A stretch of 64,000 nucleotides of DNA from Comamonas koreensis (GCF_014076495.1 NZ_CP043575.1:3720001-3784000), one strand, 5' to 3'; positions 16,840 through 26,310 are shown, numbered from the stretch's first letter. Translations and numbers: made by a program. The notes: a model not told the origin generated them from the letters alone.

Positions 16840-17472
16840 ATGATCAACGTAGGACTTGTCGATGACCACGCCATCGTTCGCTCCGGCCTGAAGCAATTTC
16901 TCGCGGATTTCGTAGATATCCGCGTCGTGGGAGAAGCATCCAATGGCCGTGAAGCCATTGACCTGGTGCGCAATGAATCCGTGGACGTGCTGGTGATGGA
17001 TCTGTCCATGCCCGGCCAAAGCGGTATCGACGCGCTGACCATGCTGCGCGCCAAGGAGCCCGACATGGGCATCCTGATCCTGAGCGGCTACCCGGCTGAG
17101 CACTATGCGATCAACCTGATCCGCCAAGGGGTCAACGGCTACCTGAACAAGGAGTGCGACCCGAGTGAGATTGTCGAGGCGATTCGCACCATCTCGCTGG
17201 GCAAGCGCTACCTGACCCCGATGGTTGCCAATCTGCTGGCCCAGCAACTGGGCCGCAAGGACGATGCCCCGCCGCATGAGCACCTGTCCGAGCGCGAGTT
17301 CCAGGTCTTCCTCAAACTCGCCCAGGGCGAGACCGCGAGCAATGTGGCCGAGCAGCTGTCGCTGAGCGTCAAGACCGTGAGTACCTATCGCACCCGCTTG
17401 ATGGAGAAGATGACCCTGAACTCCAACAGCGATCTGACCTACTACGCGTTAAAGAATGGTTTGATCAGCTGA
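16840..17472 (+). CDS. NarL/FixJ (LuxR-type) response regulator
   Basis: The 210-aa protein has an N-terminal receiver (LVDDHAIVRSGL, acceptor Asp in VLVMDLSMPGQSG near residue 54, Lys in YLNKECDP). A GerE/LuxR helix-turn-helix sits at about residues 145-200 (LSEREFQVFLKLAQG, VAEQLSLSVKTVSTYRTRL). It binds DNA as a phosphorylated dimer in known family members. The start at 16840 has AAGGAAGACCA immediately upstream. It is probably the transcriptional output of the upstream kinases (inference). A hairpin terminator follows. Confidence 0.93.
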   Translation: MINVGLVDDHAIVRSGLKQFLADFVDIRVVGEASNGREAIDLVRNESVDVLVMDLSMPGQSGIDALTMLRAKEPDMGILILSGYPAEHYAINLIRQGVNGYLNKECDPSEIVEAIRTISLGKRYLTPMVANLLAQQLGRKDDAPPHEHLSEREFQVFLKLAQGETASNVAEQLSLSVKTVSTYRTRLMEKMTLNSNSDLTYYALKNGLIS

Positions 17473-17985
17473 TCGCCTGTCCTTCGCGCGTCACAGCCGC
17501 CTCTGCACGCCACCTTCGGGTGGCGTTGGCTTTTGTGGGCGCGTATGCAGCGCGGGTACATCGTCTGCGCAGTAGCGGCAAGGCGCCAGCGGGCAGCGCA
17601 GCCTGGTGTGGCGCGCCCACCCTCCCGAGCCAGCAGTGCGGCCTGCTGCCTTTTTTCACCAGGTCGCCGCATCACCGCCTTGTCGCCCGCGCTCCGGGAC
17701 TTTTGGTCAGCGTGCGCTGATTGCGCCCTACACTGAGGGCCTGCTACTGGGCCATTGCGGCCTGGTGGCATGACTTGCCCGCTGCACGCCGCGTACCAGC
17801 ATCTCCATGGCCAGCCTGCGCCCAGGCCGTTGTGGGCGGCTTTGCCCCTTATCGCCTATCGCCGGTTCGCGGATCGGCACGACTGCAAAGTTCTGGCCAC
17901 CAACAGCTGAGTTGCAGCGGCCGCGTGGCTCACCTTCATCGGCAGGCAGCCAGGCGGCACCGTTCAGAACACAAGGAAATACACC
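17473..17985. other. 513-bp intergenic region
   Basis: After the terminator at 17507 I see nothing convincing. Short ORFs are present but none has a start site with a ribosome binding site or a recognisable product. Confidence 0.35.
17507..17536 (+). terminator. rho-independent terminator
   Basis: ACGCCACC pairs with GGTGGCGT around a TTCG tetraloop and is followed by TGGCTTTT, 35 bases after the NarL-type regulator stop. Confidence 0.7.
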
Positions 17986-18909
17986 ATGGCCATCCATATT
18001 GAAACCCCCGTTATCGCATCGCGGGCACTGTCGTTGCGCACAGGCAAAGACGTGCGCCTGAAACTGGAGACCTTGCAGCCCAGCGGCTCGTTCAAGACGC
18101 GTGGCATCGGCCACGCCTGCGAGATCTACCGATCGCGCGGTGCCAAGCGCTTCATATCCTCATCGGGCGGCAATGCCGGGTATGCCGTGGCCTATGCCGG
18201 CCGCATGCTGCAGACCCCGGTGACCGTGGTGGTACCTGCCTCCACATCGCCGCGCGCCCAGGACCTGATCCGCTCCGAAGGGGCCGAGGTCATCGTGCAC
18301 GGCGCATCGTGGATGGAGGCCCATGCCCATGCCCAGCAGCTGATGACGGCCAGCGATGCCTTTTTGCACCCCTTTGATGACCCCTTTCTCTGGACCGGCC
18401 ACGCTACGATGATCGACGAGCTGGCACGGCAAGGCGAGCGCCCGGACCTGGTGATCTGTTCGGTGGGCGGCGGCGGACTGCTATGCGGTGTGGTGGAGGG
18501 ACTGCAGCGCAATGGCTGGGGCGCCGTGCCAGTCCTTGCCGCCGAGACAGCAGGCGCTGAGTCATTGGCCAAGGCGATGGAAGCCGGCGCGCCCACCTTG
18601 CTGCCCGGCATCACCTCCATTGCCACCTCGCTGGGCGCACGCCAGGTCTGCGACCGCGCATTGGCGCTGACCCGGGAGCACCGCATCGAGAGCGTGGTCG
18701 TACCAGATGCTGCCGCCGTAGCCGCCTGCGAAGAGGTGCTGCTGGAGCACCGCATGCTGGTCGAGCCCGCCTGCGGCGCATCGGTGGCGGCGCTGCACAG
18801 CGCGTCGCCCCTGCTGCAGCAAGCCCAGTCCGTGGTGGTCATTCTCTGCGGCGGCGTCGGCATTACCGCGCGCCAGCTCGCCCAGTGGAGCGCCGAGTTT
18901 GCGAGCTGA
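17986..18909 (+). CDS. PLP-dependent serine/threonine dehydratase-like enzyme
   Basis: This 307-aa fold-type II PLP enzyme has Schiff-base Lys37 in PSGSFKTRG, the substrate loop SSGGNAGYA (about residues 58-66) and the phosphate-binding glycine loop VGGGGLLCG (about 162-170). LCGGVG lies near the end. Family members deaminate L-serine or L-threonine to pyruvate or 2-oxobutyrate. The length matches stand-alone serine dehydratases, and there is no C-terminal ACT regulatory domain as in biosynthetic IlvA, so a catabolic role is likely. The ATG has AAGGAAAT 7 bases upstream. It stands alone, with no partner gene nearby. Confidence 0.87.
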   Translation: MAIHIETPVIASRALSLRTGKDVRLKLETLQPSGSFKTRGIGHACEIYRSRGAKRFISSSGGNAGYAVAYAGRMLQTPVTVVVPASTSPRAQDLIRSEGAEVIVHGASWMEAHAHAQQLMTASDAFLHPFDDPFLWTGHATMIDELARQGERPDLVICSVGGGGLLCGVVEGLQRNGWGAVPVLAAETAGAESLAKAMEAGAPTLLPGITSIATSLGARQVCDRALALTREHRIESVVVPDAAAVAACEEVLLEHRMLVEPACGASVAALHSASPLLQQAQSVVVILCGGVGITARQLAQWSAEFAS

Positions 18910-19085
18910 TAGGCGGTGACTGAGGCCATGCTTGCTGGGCGCGGCTGACAAGCCATGGGATCAGCAGATCCACCGCTGGGGAAGGTCTGCAAAACCACGG
19001 CATTCAGATCGACCTGTCAGCTCGATGCCGATTTGCCTGCCATGACGCAGCTTTGTCGCCAGATTTCAAACCGCATTGACGGCTT

Positions 19086-19429
19086 TTAACCCGTGTGGAG
19101 CACCTGCAGGCGCACCCATGCCGGCACCCCCTTCAACTTCCTTCGCACAAACCACAGATTGGCCAGCGCCAACATCGTCTGCAGCTTGTTGTCGTTCTTG
19201 GCGATGACTGGGTAGCGCAGCTTGTTGAATCCAAACTGCTGCTTGATCACACGGAACGGGTACCCCATTTTGGCTCACATGCTGGGTTTGGTTTGCTCGT
19301 ATTTCTCTTTCAACAATACCAGCGGGGTGCTTACATCGAGCTTCTTACGCAGGCCTTTGCCCACGGCAATGTACCACCTCACTTGCCGACTGGAAGCTTG
19401 CAGAGTTTCCCTAGCGCGACAATATGCTT
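19086..19429 (-). pseudogene. IS5-family transposase, 5-prime-truncated and interrupted
   Basis: Read on the minus strand from 19429, the frame gives ARETLQASSRQVRWYIAVGK and then LLKEKYEQTKPSM. An in-frame TGA at 19275-19277 follows, then MGYPFRVIKQQFGFNKLRY and KNDNKLQTMLALANLWFVRRKL. The FRVIKQQFGF...K..AKN...L..LFALSNLW pattern is the C-terminal DDE-region signature of IS5-family transposases. The N-terminal half is absent and homology stops next to the neighbouring gene end. Neither terminal inverted repeat was identified. Confidence 0.75.
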
Positions 19430-19440
19430 AGACTTAGTAT

Positions 19441-22071
19441 TCAACACTTCATTTTTTTCCTGAATCCAACCAAAATAGCTACACCAAAGATGAACGAAAG
19501 TGTAAAAATCATCCAATGATTCAATGCAGGCACGCGTTTTATAATAGGTTGTGTATTAATTGAAGCCTCATAAGAAATGGCATTATTTGCTGATTCCGGA
19601 TCTGGAGTTGCGCTGCCTGCAGTGATCGTTGCTGTCATAGAGCCCGTAGCAGGAGCTACAAAGCTCACGTTGCAAGAGATCGCGCTGGATGCAGGTAGTG
19701 GAGTAGCAGTGGGGACGGCGGGTGTACAGCTAGTCGTTGCACCTGCTGGAAGTCCGGAAATTCCACATGTTGCAGAGTCCGCTGCACTGGGTCCTGCATT
19801 CAGGCAAGCAATGGTGCCAGCAACTGTTTGCCCAGCAGTGACATTCGCAGGCAGCGAAGAACTTGCCTGCATATCGGCAGCGGGCATGATCACTGCGTTA
19901 TAGGAGACTGCATTGTTGGCAGGAAGTGGATCTGCAGTTGCACTTCCCGCAGTGATCGTAGCTGTCATAGAGCCCGTAGCAGGAGCTACAAAGCTCACGT
20001 CGCAAGAGATTGCGCCGGATACAGTGAGTGGCGTCGCAGTGGGGACGGCGGGTGTACAGCTCGTCGTTGCACCTGCTGGAAGTCCGGAAATTCCACATGT
20101 TGCAGAGTCCGCTGCACTGGGTCCTGCATTCAGGCAAGCAATGGTGCCAGCAACTGTTTGCCCAGCAGTGACATTCGCAGGCAGCAAAGAACTTGCCTGC
20201 ATATCGGCAGCGGGCGTGATCACTGCGTTATAGGAGACTGCATTGTTGGCAGGAAGTGGATCTGCAGTTGCACTGCCCGCAGTGATCGTTGCTGTCATAG
20301 AGCCCGTAGCAGGAGCTACAAAGCTCACGTCGCAAGAGATCGCGCCGGATACAGTGAGTGGCGTCGCCGTGGGGACGGCGGGTGTACAGCTCGTCGTTGC
20401 ACCTGCTGGAAGCCCAGAAATATCACATGTTGCAGAGTCCGCTGCACTGGGTCCGGCATTCAGGCAAGCAATGGTGCCAGTAACTGTTTGCCCGGCAGTG
20501 ACATTAGCAGGCAGCAAAGAACTTGCCTGCATATCGGCAGCGGGCGTGATCACTGCGTTATAGGAGACTGCATTATTTGAGGTAAGTGGATCTGCAGTTG
20601 CGCTGCCCGCAGTGATCGTTGCTGTTATAGAGCCCGTAGCAGGAGCTACAAAGCTCACGCCGCAAGAGATCGCGCCGGATACAGTGAGTGGCGTCGCCGT
20701 GGGGACGGCGGGTGTACAGCTCGTCGTTGCACCCGCTGGAAGCCCAGAAATATCACATGTTGCAGAGTCCGCTGCACTGGGTCCTGCATTCAGGCAAGCA
20801 ATGGTGCCAGCAACTGTTTGCCCAGCAATGACATTCGCAGGCAGCGAAGAACTTGCTTGCATGTCGGCAGCGGGCGTGACTTCTAGATGATTCGATGTAT
20901 TTGGAAGTGGGGGGTTAATAAATTCGTGCAGGCTTATATTATTCTCGTTATTCTGATAAATGCCAGCAGTAGAGGCCATCACGGGCACTGTTATTGTGCA
21001 TGATGCCATCCCATTAGACAAGCTGCTGGTAATCGAAATGGAATTAGCTCCTATTGGCGCTAAAACATCTGTCGAAGCTGTGGGGCAGGTAGTGATCGGA
21101 ACTCCTGAAACAGTGAGACCTGGGGAGAGTGTATCCGTGAAACCCCAACCTTCCTTTGCCAGCAAATCACTGGTATTCGTGATCGTGAAGACTATGTTGG
21201 TCGAATTACCCATCGCTACCAACGGCGGATCGAATGCATTGTCAAGTTGAGGAGTGGCATCCAAAATTTTTGGATTATCGAATGCGAAATCATTGCCATT
21301 TCCAGACCCCTGGGCATTACGAATAATATATCCAACTGATCTTCCAGCAAATTTAAATGCTGCGGGAGAATTTAAAATTCCGGCGACTGCAGTACCGACA
21401 AGATTACCTTCTAGTGCACTCACTGGCACTCTAGAACCATTAGCACAGACATCCACAGCATCAGGTGAAATATTCTCCTCTATACCATCCTGATCAACAA
21501 ATGAAAAGCGCAATAATGGACGCCCTGATTGACAGTTGAGTGCAGCCGCATCTATTGAAGTCAATAGAAATCGTTTACTCGCAACCAAGGGGATATTACC
21601 TTCTGTTCTGAGAATTATTAAGTCAGAACCGGGATCTCCAGTCGTAAATGCAGTTACTGCATAATTGTTGCGAGAAGTTGTATTTATGTCTTGACCTCTC
21701 AAAATCCCTAGTGCTTGACTCAGCTGCTGTGAGAAGTTCCAACTGCCTTTGTGACCTGTACAGGCAGCTATTCCTACTGTTGAGTTAGGATTTTGATTGT
21801 ATGCAGCCAAAATTCCATTGCACATTTTCGACGGACTTGTCCAAGGCGGGTCAGCCGTGTAAGCCTGGTTGACAGGATTCAAGCCTGTATAGCCAAGCAA
21901 ATCAGTGACATCCGACGTTAGAGTCGGGGTTGGTAAATTTTGAAAATCCTCGCTCCATACCACTAACGGATCAGCTGGTACGCCTGGTGCGGCCACAGCG
22001 GGAAGATTACAAATACAGCCAATCGACATAAAAAGAGGTGAGATAATAAATTTAATGTGATTTTTCATCAT
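19441..22071 (-). CDS. secreted repeat protein with four tandem 110-residue modules and sorting tail
   Basis: The 876-aa exported protein has a signal peptide (residues 1-28, ending NLPAVAA) and an N-terminal region of about 260 residues with several Cys. A DUF11-like domain around 265-395 contains NIVFTITNTSDLL and GFTDTLSPGLTVSG. Four 110-residue modules span about 399-838, each beginning PAADMQASS and containing GQTVAGTIACLNAGPSAADS and GLPAGATTSCTPAVPTATP. The 38-residue tail, VPALNHW plus a hydrophobic span plus FRKKMKC, is a divergent IPTLxxWG-type sorting signal. The modules are nearly identical at DNA level. GAGAGGATTAA precedes two adjacent ATGs (22071, 22068). Base composition is visibly less GC-rich than the flanks and transposase relics lie on both sides, suggesting acquisition. 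It is probably a surface adhesin-like protein, function unknown. Confidence 0.85.
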   Translation of the reverse strand: MMKNHIKFIISPLFMSIGCICNLPAVAAPGVPADPLVVWSEDFQNLPTPTLTSDVTDLLGYTGLNPVNQAYTADPPWTSPSKMCNGILAAYNQNPNSTVGIAACTGHKGSWNFSQQLSQALGILRGQDINTTSRNNYAVTAFTTGDPGSDLIILRTEGNIPLVASKRFLLTSIDAAALNCQSGRPLLRFSFVDQDGIEENISPDAVDVCANGSRVPVSALEGNLVGTAVAGILNSPAAFKFAGRSVGYIIRNAQGSGNGNDFAFDNPKILDATPQLDNAFDPPLVAMGNSTNIVFTITNTSDLLAKEGWGFTDTLSPGLTVSGVPITTCPTASTDVLAPIGANSISITSSLSNGMASCTITVPVMASTAGIYQNNENNISLHEFINPPLPNTSNHLEVTPAADMQASSSLPANVIAGQTVAGTIACLNAGPSAADSATCDISGLPAGATTSCTPAVPTATPLTVSGAISCGVSFVAPATGSITATITAGSATADPLTSNNAVSYNAVITPAADMQASSLLPANVTAGQTVTGTIACLNAGPSAADSATCDISGLPAGATTSCTPAVPTATPLTVSGAISCDVSFVAPATGSMTATITAGSATADPLPANNAVSYNAVITPAADMQASSLLPANVTAGQTVAGTIACLNAGPSAADSATCGISGLPAGATTSCTPAVPTATPLTVSGAISCDVSFVAPATGSMTATITAGSATADPLPANNAVSYNAVIMPAADMQASSSLPANVTAGQTVAGTIACLNAGPSAADSATCGISGLPAGATTSCTPAVPTATPLPASSAISCNVSFVAPATGSMTATITAGSATPDPESANNAISYEASINTQPIIKRVPALNHWMIFTLSFIFGVAILVGFRKKMKC
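19558..20877 (-). repeat. four direct tandem repeats of 330 bp
   Basis: Four in-frame copies cover 20548-20877, 20218-20547, 19888-20217 and 19558-19887 in coding order. Copies differ at only scattered positions, mostly in the first and last copies. The exact 330-bp period keeps the reading frame, so copy number can change without frameshift. Confidence 0.95.
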
Positions 22072-22615
22072 TTAATCCTCTCATATTTTCAAAAAATATA
22101 AAGCTCATTTAGCGCAGCCTATAGAACGCCTGCTAAAGCCCAAAGAAATATTCCTGGTGGAAGATGGCATTTTTAAATGAAGTAATCATATGAATTCATA
22201 GGCATTTATCCTCGCTACCTCAAATTTGAAGTGCAACACCTGAGCCCCCGCCGACTTGCACAGATAACCTCACGACACACGCGCTTGCAGCCTGAATATC
22301 GGCTGACTGCGCCTTCCCTTTTGGCAGCCCTCATAGGTGTTGCGGCTGCCAAGTGCACAATGAGAGCTCCAGTGGCCGCCATCAGGAGAAAATACTTTCA
22401 ACCCACAGCTATCTATACGGTCGTCTCTACACTGCTGGTTCATCAACACGAAAGGCTAAGAGCTGCCAGCAAATACAAAGAATTGTTGACTATCGCCAGC
22501 CAGTGCCAAAATGGGATTATCTGCCACTGCCTGTGTATGTGTGTTTAACTAACGGCTTGTTCTTTTTTAAAACGCGATCAAAATCAATACTCCACCCGAT
22601 GCCCGCACCGGATGA

Positions 22616-22822
22616 TTAGTCGCAGGCTGCAGGTTTCAGCGACTCAATAGAAGAACCGTCGGCAGTCCTTCTCACCTGAAGATCAAAACCATCATTTCTG
22701 GGACGATGGAGCTCCCCGTATTGGCGTTGCAGAAATCCATTAAATGGATCAATATTTCGACTGCCGTTTTTATCGATATAATCACGACTGAGATACAGAT
22801 CTGGGATCTTCGAACGAATCAA
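22616..22822 (-). CDS. unrecognised short ORF, possibly a gene fragment
   Basis: The 68-residue reading begins at a TTG codon; the frame stays open about 16 codons further upstream without a better start. The protein-like composition (IPDLYLSRDYIDKNG, FNGFLQRQYGELHRP) and normal C-terminus suggest a real coding remnant rather than noise. It has no ribosome site and no recognised family. It is more likely a truncated gene than a functional one. Confidence 0.25.
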   Translation of the reverse strand: MIRSKIPDLYLSRDYIDKNGSRNIDPFNGFLQRQYGELHRPRNDGFDLQVRRTADGSSIESLKPAACD

Positions 22823-23611
22823 GCATGACTTCTTGAGAAAAGCCGGTGTGGGCGTATGCCACTATCAATGCAAACACGCTATGGCGATATCATTTTCCAG
22901 CCATCAAATCTCTTTTTTATCTATCCGCAGTTACTTTAAGCATTGCGTACCACATCCTTTGCTCATGTGCGCAACGGCTGCAAGTGGTGGCGCCCCAAGC
23001 CCAATGGGTTGTTTGACGTACATTCTGGCGAGAACTTTTCAAGGTTTTTTATCAACCCTCTGACCAAAAATTTAAACCTATTTTTAACCAACGTCAAACA
23101 CTCAATAATTATTAACTATGAGTATTAGCCGATTAAAAACTTAAATACCGACATTGAATTCTCAATATGGATTTGTAAACAATTAATCAGGTGATCGACT
23201 CAAATGAATTCTGAGATAAATTTATGCTGTTGCACAAATTCTCATTGCCCTGATGCATACTGAGTCGCAGTGGGCATATACGCGCAAGATCAGCTACATC
23301 TAGTAATAATTAAGAGCGACTTTAGAATTGAAGATTTACTGATTCCAGCATTTACTAACACCACGAACTAGCCAAAAATCGCGATAGATACTCTCAAAAC
23401 ATAACTGCCATCTGGCTTCAGTTAGCTGAATTTGCAACTTCCCTGCTCGCACGCTTAGGTCATAGATAGAACGTCATCCCTTGTTAGCGTGGTATGCGTA
23501 TCAAGCGGTGACGAGTTTTGATCTCTTGCCGGTGTACGGATGGCTGAAACGCGCGCCTTTTTGCCATTCGCCTGCCTCAGGAATGCAATCCCATCGGCCC
23601 ACCTATTCGGG

Positions 23612-23740
23612 CTAGCTGGTGCATCCCGGACGCTCATAGGGCCGCCTATTGAACCGTTCAGGATGCGTTGGATGCCACTGCTTCATGGCCTGCATGGGCC
23701 TTTTGCTTGGACTGCCCTTGGCCAGGTAGCCGAAATCAGC
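23612..23740 (-). pseudogene. C-terminal relic of a DDE transposase (IS3/IS481-like)
   Basis: The minus-strand frame ending at TAG 23612 reads MQAMKQWHPTHPERFNR followed by RPYERPGCTS. This resembles the common C-terminal ending of IS3/IS481-type transposases (TP.QAMK.W...HPELF.KRPY..PG.DS). Upstream the frame meets a stop within about 80 bases and the rest of the transposase is missing. Recognition rests on this short motif only. Confidence 0.4.
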
Positions 23741-23785
23741 CTATCTATGGACTGCCCCGTGGCTATAGGCAGTCCAGGCGGGTAC

Positions 23786-24083
23786 TAGCCCCGGTCGCTG
23801 GATGACTATGCGCGGTATTTCTCGGAGCGCTTTCCAGATATGGCCAGCCAAGCCCATTTCTTTGTGCAGCAGGCCAAAGAACCTGTTCTAAGCGCCCAAC
23901 GCATCTGCGGCAGGGTTCGATGCGCGCTTGGGGGCCTTTGTGGTGTGGATGCAAGGCAATCCCCAGGCATCGGCGCCCCGTTGATGGGGCCTGCGGTGGG
24001 CGGCGTTTGCGCCCTGCGCAACCGTGGCGCAAGGCAGATGGCCGCTGGGCAGCACCTTCTGCAGCATTTCGCCCAATTGTAAA
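23786..24083 (+). pseudogene. protein-like open segment, possible gene relic
   Basis: The open frame after TAG at about 23786 reads SLDDYARYFSERFPDM, then QAHFFVQQAKEPVLSAQRI, and runs to a stop at 24080-24082. Amphipathic helices with normal residue composition suggest a former protein, but there is no start codon with a ribosome site and the second half looks random. I do not recognise the family. It could be another mobile-element fragment. Confidence 0.25.
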
Positions 24084-24279
24084 TTTTGTCAGTAAATGTT
24101 CCTTTTGTTCTACAATCCATCGCTTCGAATCTCCCTCGCGCTGCACAGCAGCGTCCGCTGACGGCAAGCCCAACCCAGGCCATGGATCTCCTCAACCGCC
24201 CCCTGCTCTCTGCCAGCTGGGCGTATCCACGGATCTAAAGCCCGAACCACCGCGACTCGCCTTTTGATGTGCGAGGGAA

Positions 24280-26253
24280 ATGAATCGTCCCGAAAAAAGA
24301 CAAAGGCGATTCATATCGAAGATTTTGTTTTCTAAATTATTCACAAGGTCTATGACAAAAACTTCTGCGGCTTTGGCCCTTGCCTGCCTGGCTGGAATGA
24401 GCGCCTGGAATGCCCAGGCCAGTGAGCTGACGCTTTATATCTCTGAACCCGTCCGCAATGCGGCTCTCAACGCAGCGGTGCCCGAAGGCGCTCTGCCTTG
24501 GTCCGACGCTTACAAGCAGTCGTACACCATCGAAACATTCAACGGCGAGACCCTGGGCACTAAAACATCCGGCAACTGGGCTATCGGAACGTACCAGGTG
24601 GGCGCCGGCGGCAATACCAATGTGGCCGCTGCCAATGTGTATGGCGGCGCAGGCACCGGCACGGTAATGGGCAGTGGTGGTTCCAACTTTCTCAATGCAG
24701 GGACAACCGGCACACCGGTAGGCGTCACGGTGACCTTGACCAACCCTGCGCGCTATGTCGGCTTCTGGTGGTCCGCAGGCTCCAACGGCAACAACGTGGA
24801 GTTGCTCGATGAGAACGACAACGTGCTGACGGCGATGACCACCGACGATCTGATGGCGTTTTTGAATTCGCCCTCCAACCTCACGATGAAGGCCTTGGAC
24901 CAGAACATCACCTACAGCAGAGCGCAATACAACGGCAATCCCTTTATCGAGGGGAACAACGCTGAGCCCTATGTGTATCTGAACTATGTGCTCAAGGACA
25001 CTACCGCTTTCGGCTCCACCACCATCAAGAAGATACGCTTTTGGGGCGCCGGCTTTGAGCTGGACAACATCGCAGTGCGCGAAGAGAAGCTGCCAGGACT
25101 GCCTGCAGAAACGGAGCTGCCCCAAACCTGGGTGCCCACCAAGATCACCAATACTTTTGAGGATCCGCCGGCTACGGTCAACGATTCGGGTACTACGCGG
25201 ATCAACACGCCCTCGGGCTCATTGGATCTGACGGACAACGATCCCCATGTGCCGGAGGGCAGCTCGGTCACCGCGCAGACCACGTCGGCCAACGGCGGAA
25301 CGATTGCGGCCGATCCGGCAAATCCTGGGAAGTTTATTTACACGCCTGCCATTGGTTTCGTGGGCGTCGATACCTTTAGCTACGACGTTTGCTTGCCAGC
25401 GCCCAACCAGACCAAGTGCGCAACGGCTGAGGTCACGATGACGGTCACGGCACCCGATCTGGCCATCGACCTGTCCGGACTGCCGGCCACCGCGACGGTC
25501 GGCGTGCCTTACCAAGGGCAATTGCGCTGCAGCAACCTGGGCGATGCCGATGCATTGTCTGCGACGGCTTGCACCACCGGCCCGCTGCCAGATGGGCTCA
25601 GCATCCAGGCTTGCACGGTAAGCCCCGACAGCGCAGCCTGGACCGCAGGGAACCTCATCGCGCAAGGCGCGGTCGTCACTTGTGAGGTAGGCGGCACACC
25701 CGCCAATGTGAAGAAAACGACGACAACGACGGGCACCACCGGCACGACGGGAGACCGCGACCTGAGCAACAACACGGCGACCCAGGACATCACCGTCGTG
25801 GGCGCTGCGGATGTCGTGGTCGATCTGAGCGGATTGCCGTCGACGGGAACGGTCGGCACTCCCTACCAAGGCAGCTACAGCTGCAGCAACCGGGGCAGTG
25901 CAGACCAGGCGGGGGCCAACTGCGCCGTCTCCGGCCTGCCTGCCGGCATCACCCAAGGGCCTGGCGCTTGCACCATCGTCACGCCCGCTGCCCCGGCTGC
26001 CACCGGCTGGACATCGCCCTCCACCATCCCAGAAGGGGCTGTGGTCACCTGTGTGGTCGAGGGCAAGCCAACGGAAGTGGGATCGTCTGCCGTCAGCGCT
26101 TCGGGCGTTGACAGCAAGCTGAGCCACGAGATCACGATTCGCGCGGTCCCCGTGCCCACTGCGGTTCCGTCGCTGTCCACCTGGGCACTGCTGGTACTTG
26201 CCACAGGCCTGGCCATGCTCGGCATGGGGCGTGCACGCAAGCACAGTGCCTGA
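24280..26253 (+). CDS. secreted Ig-like-domain protein with IPTL-type sorting tail
   Basis: The 657-aa product has a long basic n-region and then a signal peptide (LALACLAGMSAWNAQA). Residues about 50-270 form a unique beta-rich domain (ETFNGETLGTKTSGNW, PARYVGFWWSAG). At about 290-390 a cadherin/bacterial-Ig-like module is seen (NDSGTTRINTPSG, IGFVGVDTFSYDVC). Two related DUF11-like modules at about 395-500 and 510-620 each start DLSGLP..., GTPYQG.. and carry paired Cys. The tail is VPSLSTW, a hydrophobic span and GRARKHSA, matching the IPTLxxWG layout. Starts at 24280 or 24352 are both possible; the latter gives a standard signal peptide. Convergent with the receiver-AraC regulator at 26461 and followed by a strong terminator. 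Confidence 0.82.
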   Translation: MNRPEKRQRRFISKILFSKLFTRSMTKTSAALALACLAGMSAWNAQASELTLYISEPVRNAALNAAVPEGALPWSDAYKQSYTIETFNGETLGTKTSGNWAIGTYQVGAGGNTNVAAANVYGGAGTGTVMGSGGSNFLNAGTTGTPVGVTVTLTNPARYVGFWWSAGSNGNNVELLDENDNVLTAMTTDDLMAFLNSPSNLTMKALDQNITYSRAQYNGNPFIEGNNAEPYVYLNYVLKDTTAFGSTTIKKIRFWGAGFELDNIAVREEKLPGLPAETELPQTWVPTKITNTFEDPPATVNDSGTTRINTPSGSLDLTDNDPHVPEGSSVTAQTTSANGGTIAADPANPGKFIYTPAIGFVGVDTFSYDVCLPAPNQTKCATAEVTMTVTAPDLAIDLSGLPATATVGVPYQGQLRCSNLGDADALSATACTTGPLPDGLSIQACTVSPDSAAWTAGNLIAQGAVVTCEVGGTPANVKKTTTTTGTTGTTGDRDLSNNTATQDITVVGAADVVVDLSGLPSTGTVGTPYQGSYSCSNRGSADQAGANCAVSGLPAGITQGPGACTIVTPAAPAATGWTSPSTIPEGAVVTCVVEGKPTEVGSSAVSASGVDSKLSHEITIRAVPVPTAVPSLSTWALLVLATGLAMLGMGRARKHSA

Positions 26254-26276
26254 TCGCTGATCGGCCTTCAAACCGG

Positions 26277-26310
26277 TGCCAGTCAGTGACATGCTGACTG
26301 GCATTTTTTT
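26277..26310 (+). terminator. rho-independent terminator
   Basis: A perfect 10-bp stem (TGCCAGTCAG / CTGACTGGCA) with a 7-base loop is followed by seven T, 24 bases after the stop at 26253. Confidence 0.9.

Larger units (their letters stand above)
22072..24279. other. 2.2-kb AT-richer region without an intact gene
   Basis: The left 1.4 kb is AT-rich and full of stops. I see one short unrecognised ORF (22616-22822), a probable transposase C-terminus relic (23612-23740) and one protein-like open segment at 23786-24083. No intact gene is convincing, and the region reads as a graveyard of inserted and decayed sequence. The last 100 bases are likely to hold the promoter of the gene at 24280. Confidence 0.45.

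Noticed and set aside
19828..20580. Long plus-strand frames inside the tandem repeats
   Set aside because: They repeat only because the underlying DNA does, and they are antisense to a gene with signal peptide, domain structure and sorting tail.
19558..20877. CRISPR-like or satellite array
   Set aside because: The period is 330 bp, with no spacers, and it is wholly in frame in one gene, so it is a coding tandem repeat.
23455..23637. 60-residue minus-strand ORF over the transposase relic
   Set aside because: A neighbouring frame gives the transposase-like ending; this one has no family resemblance or ribosome site.
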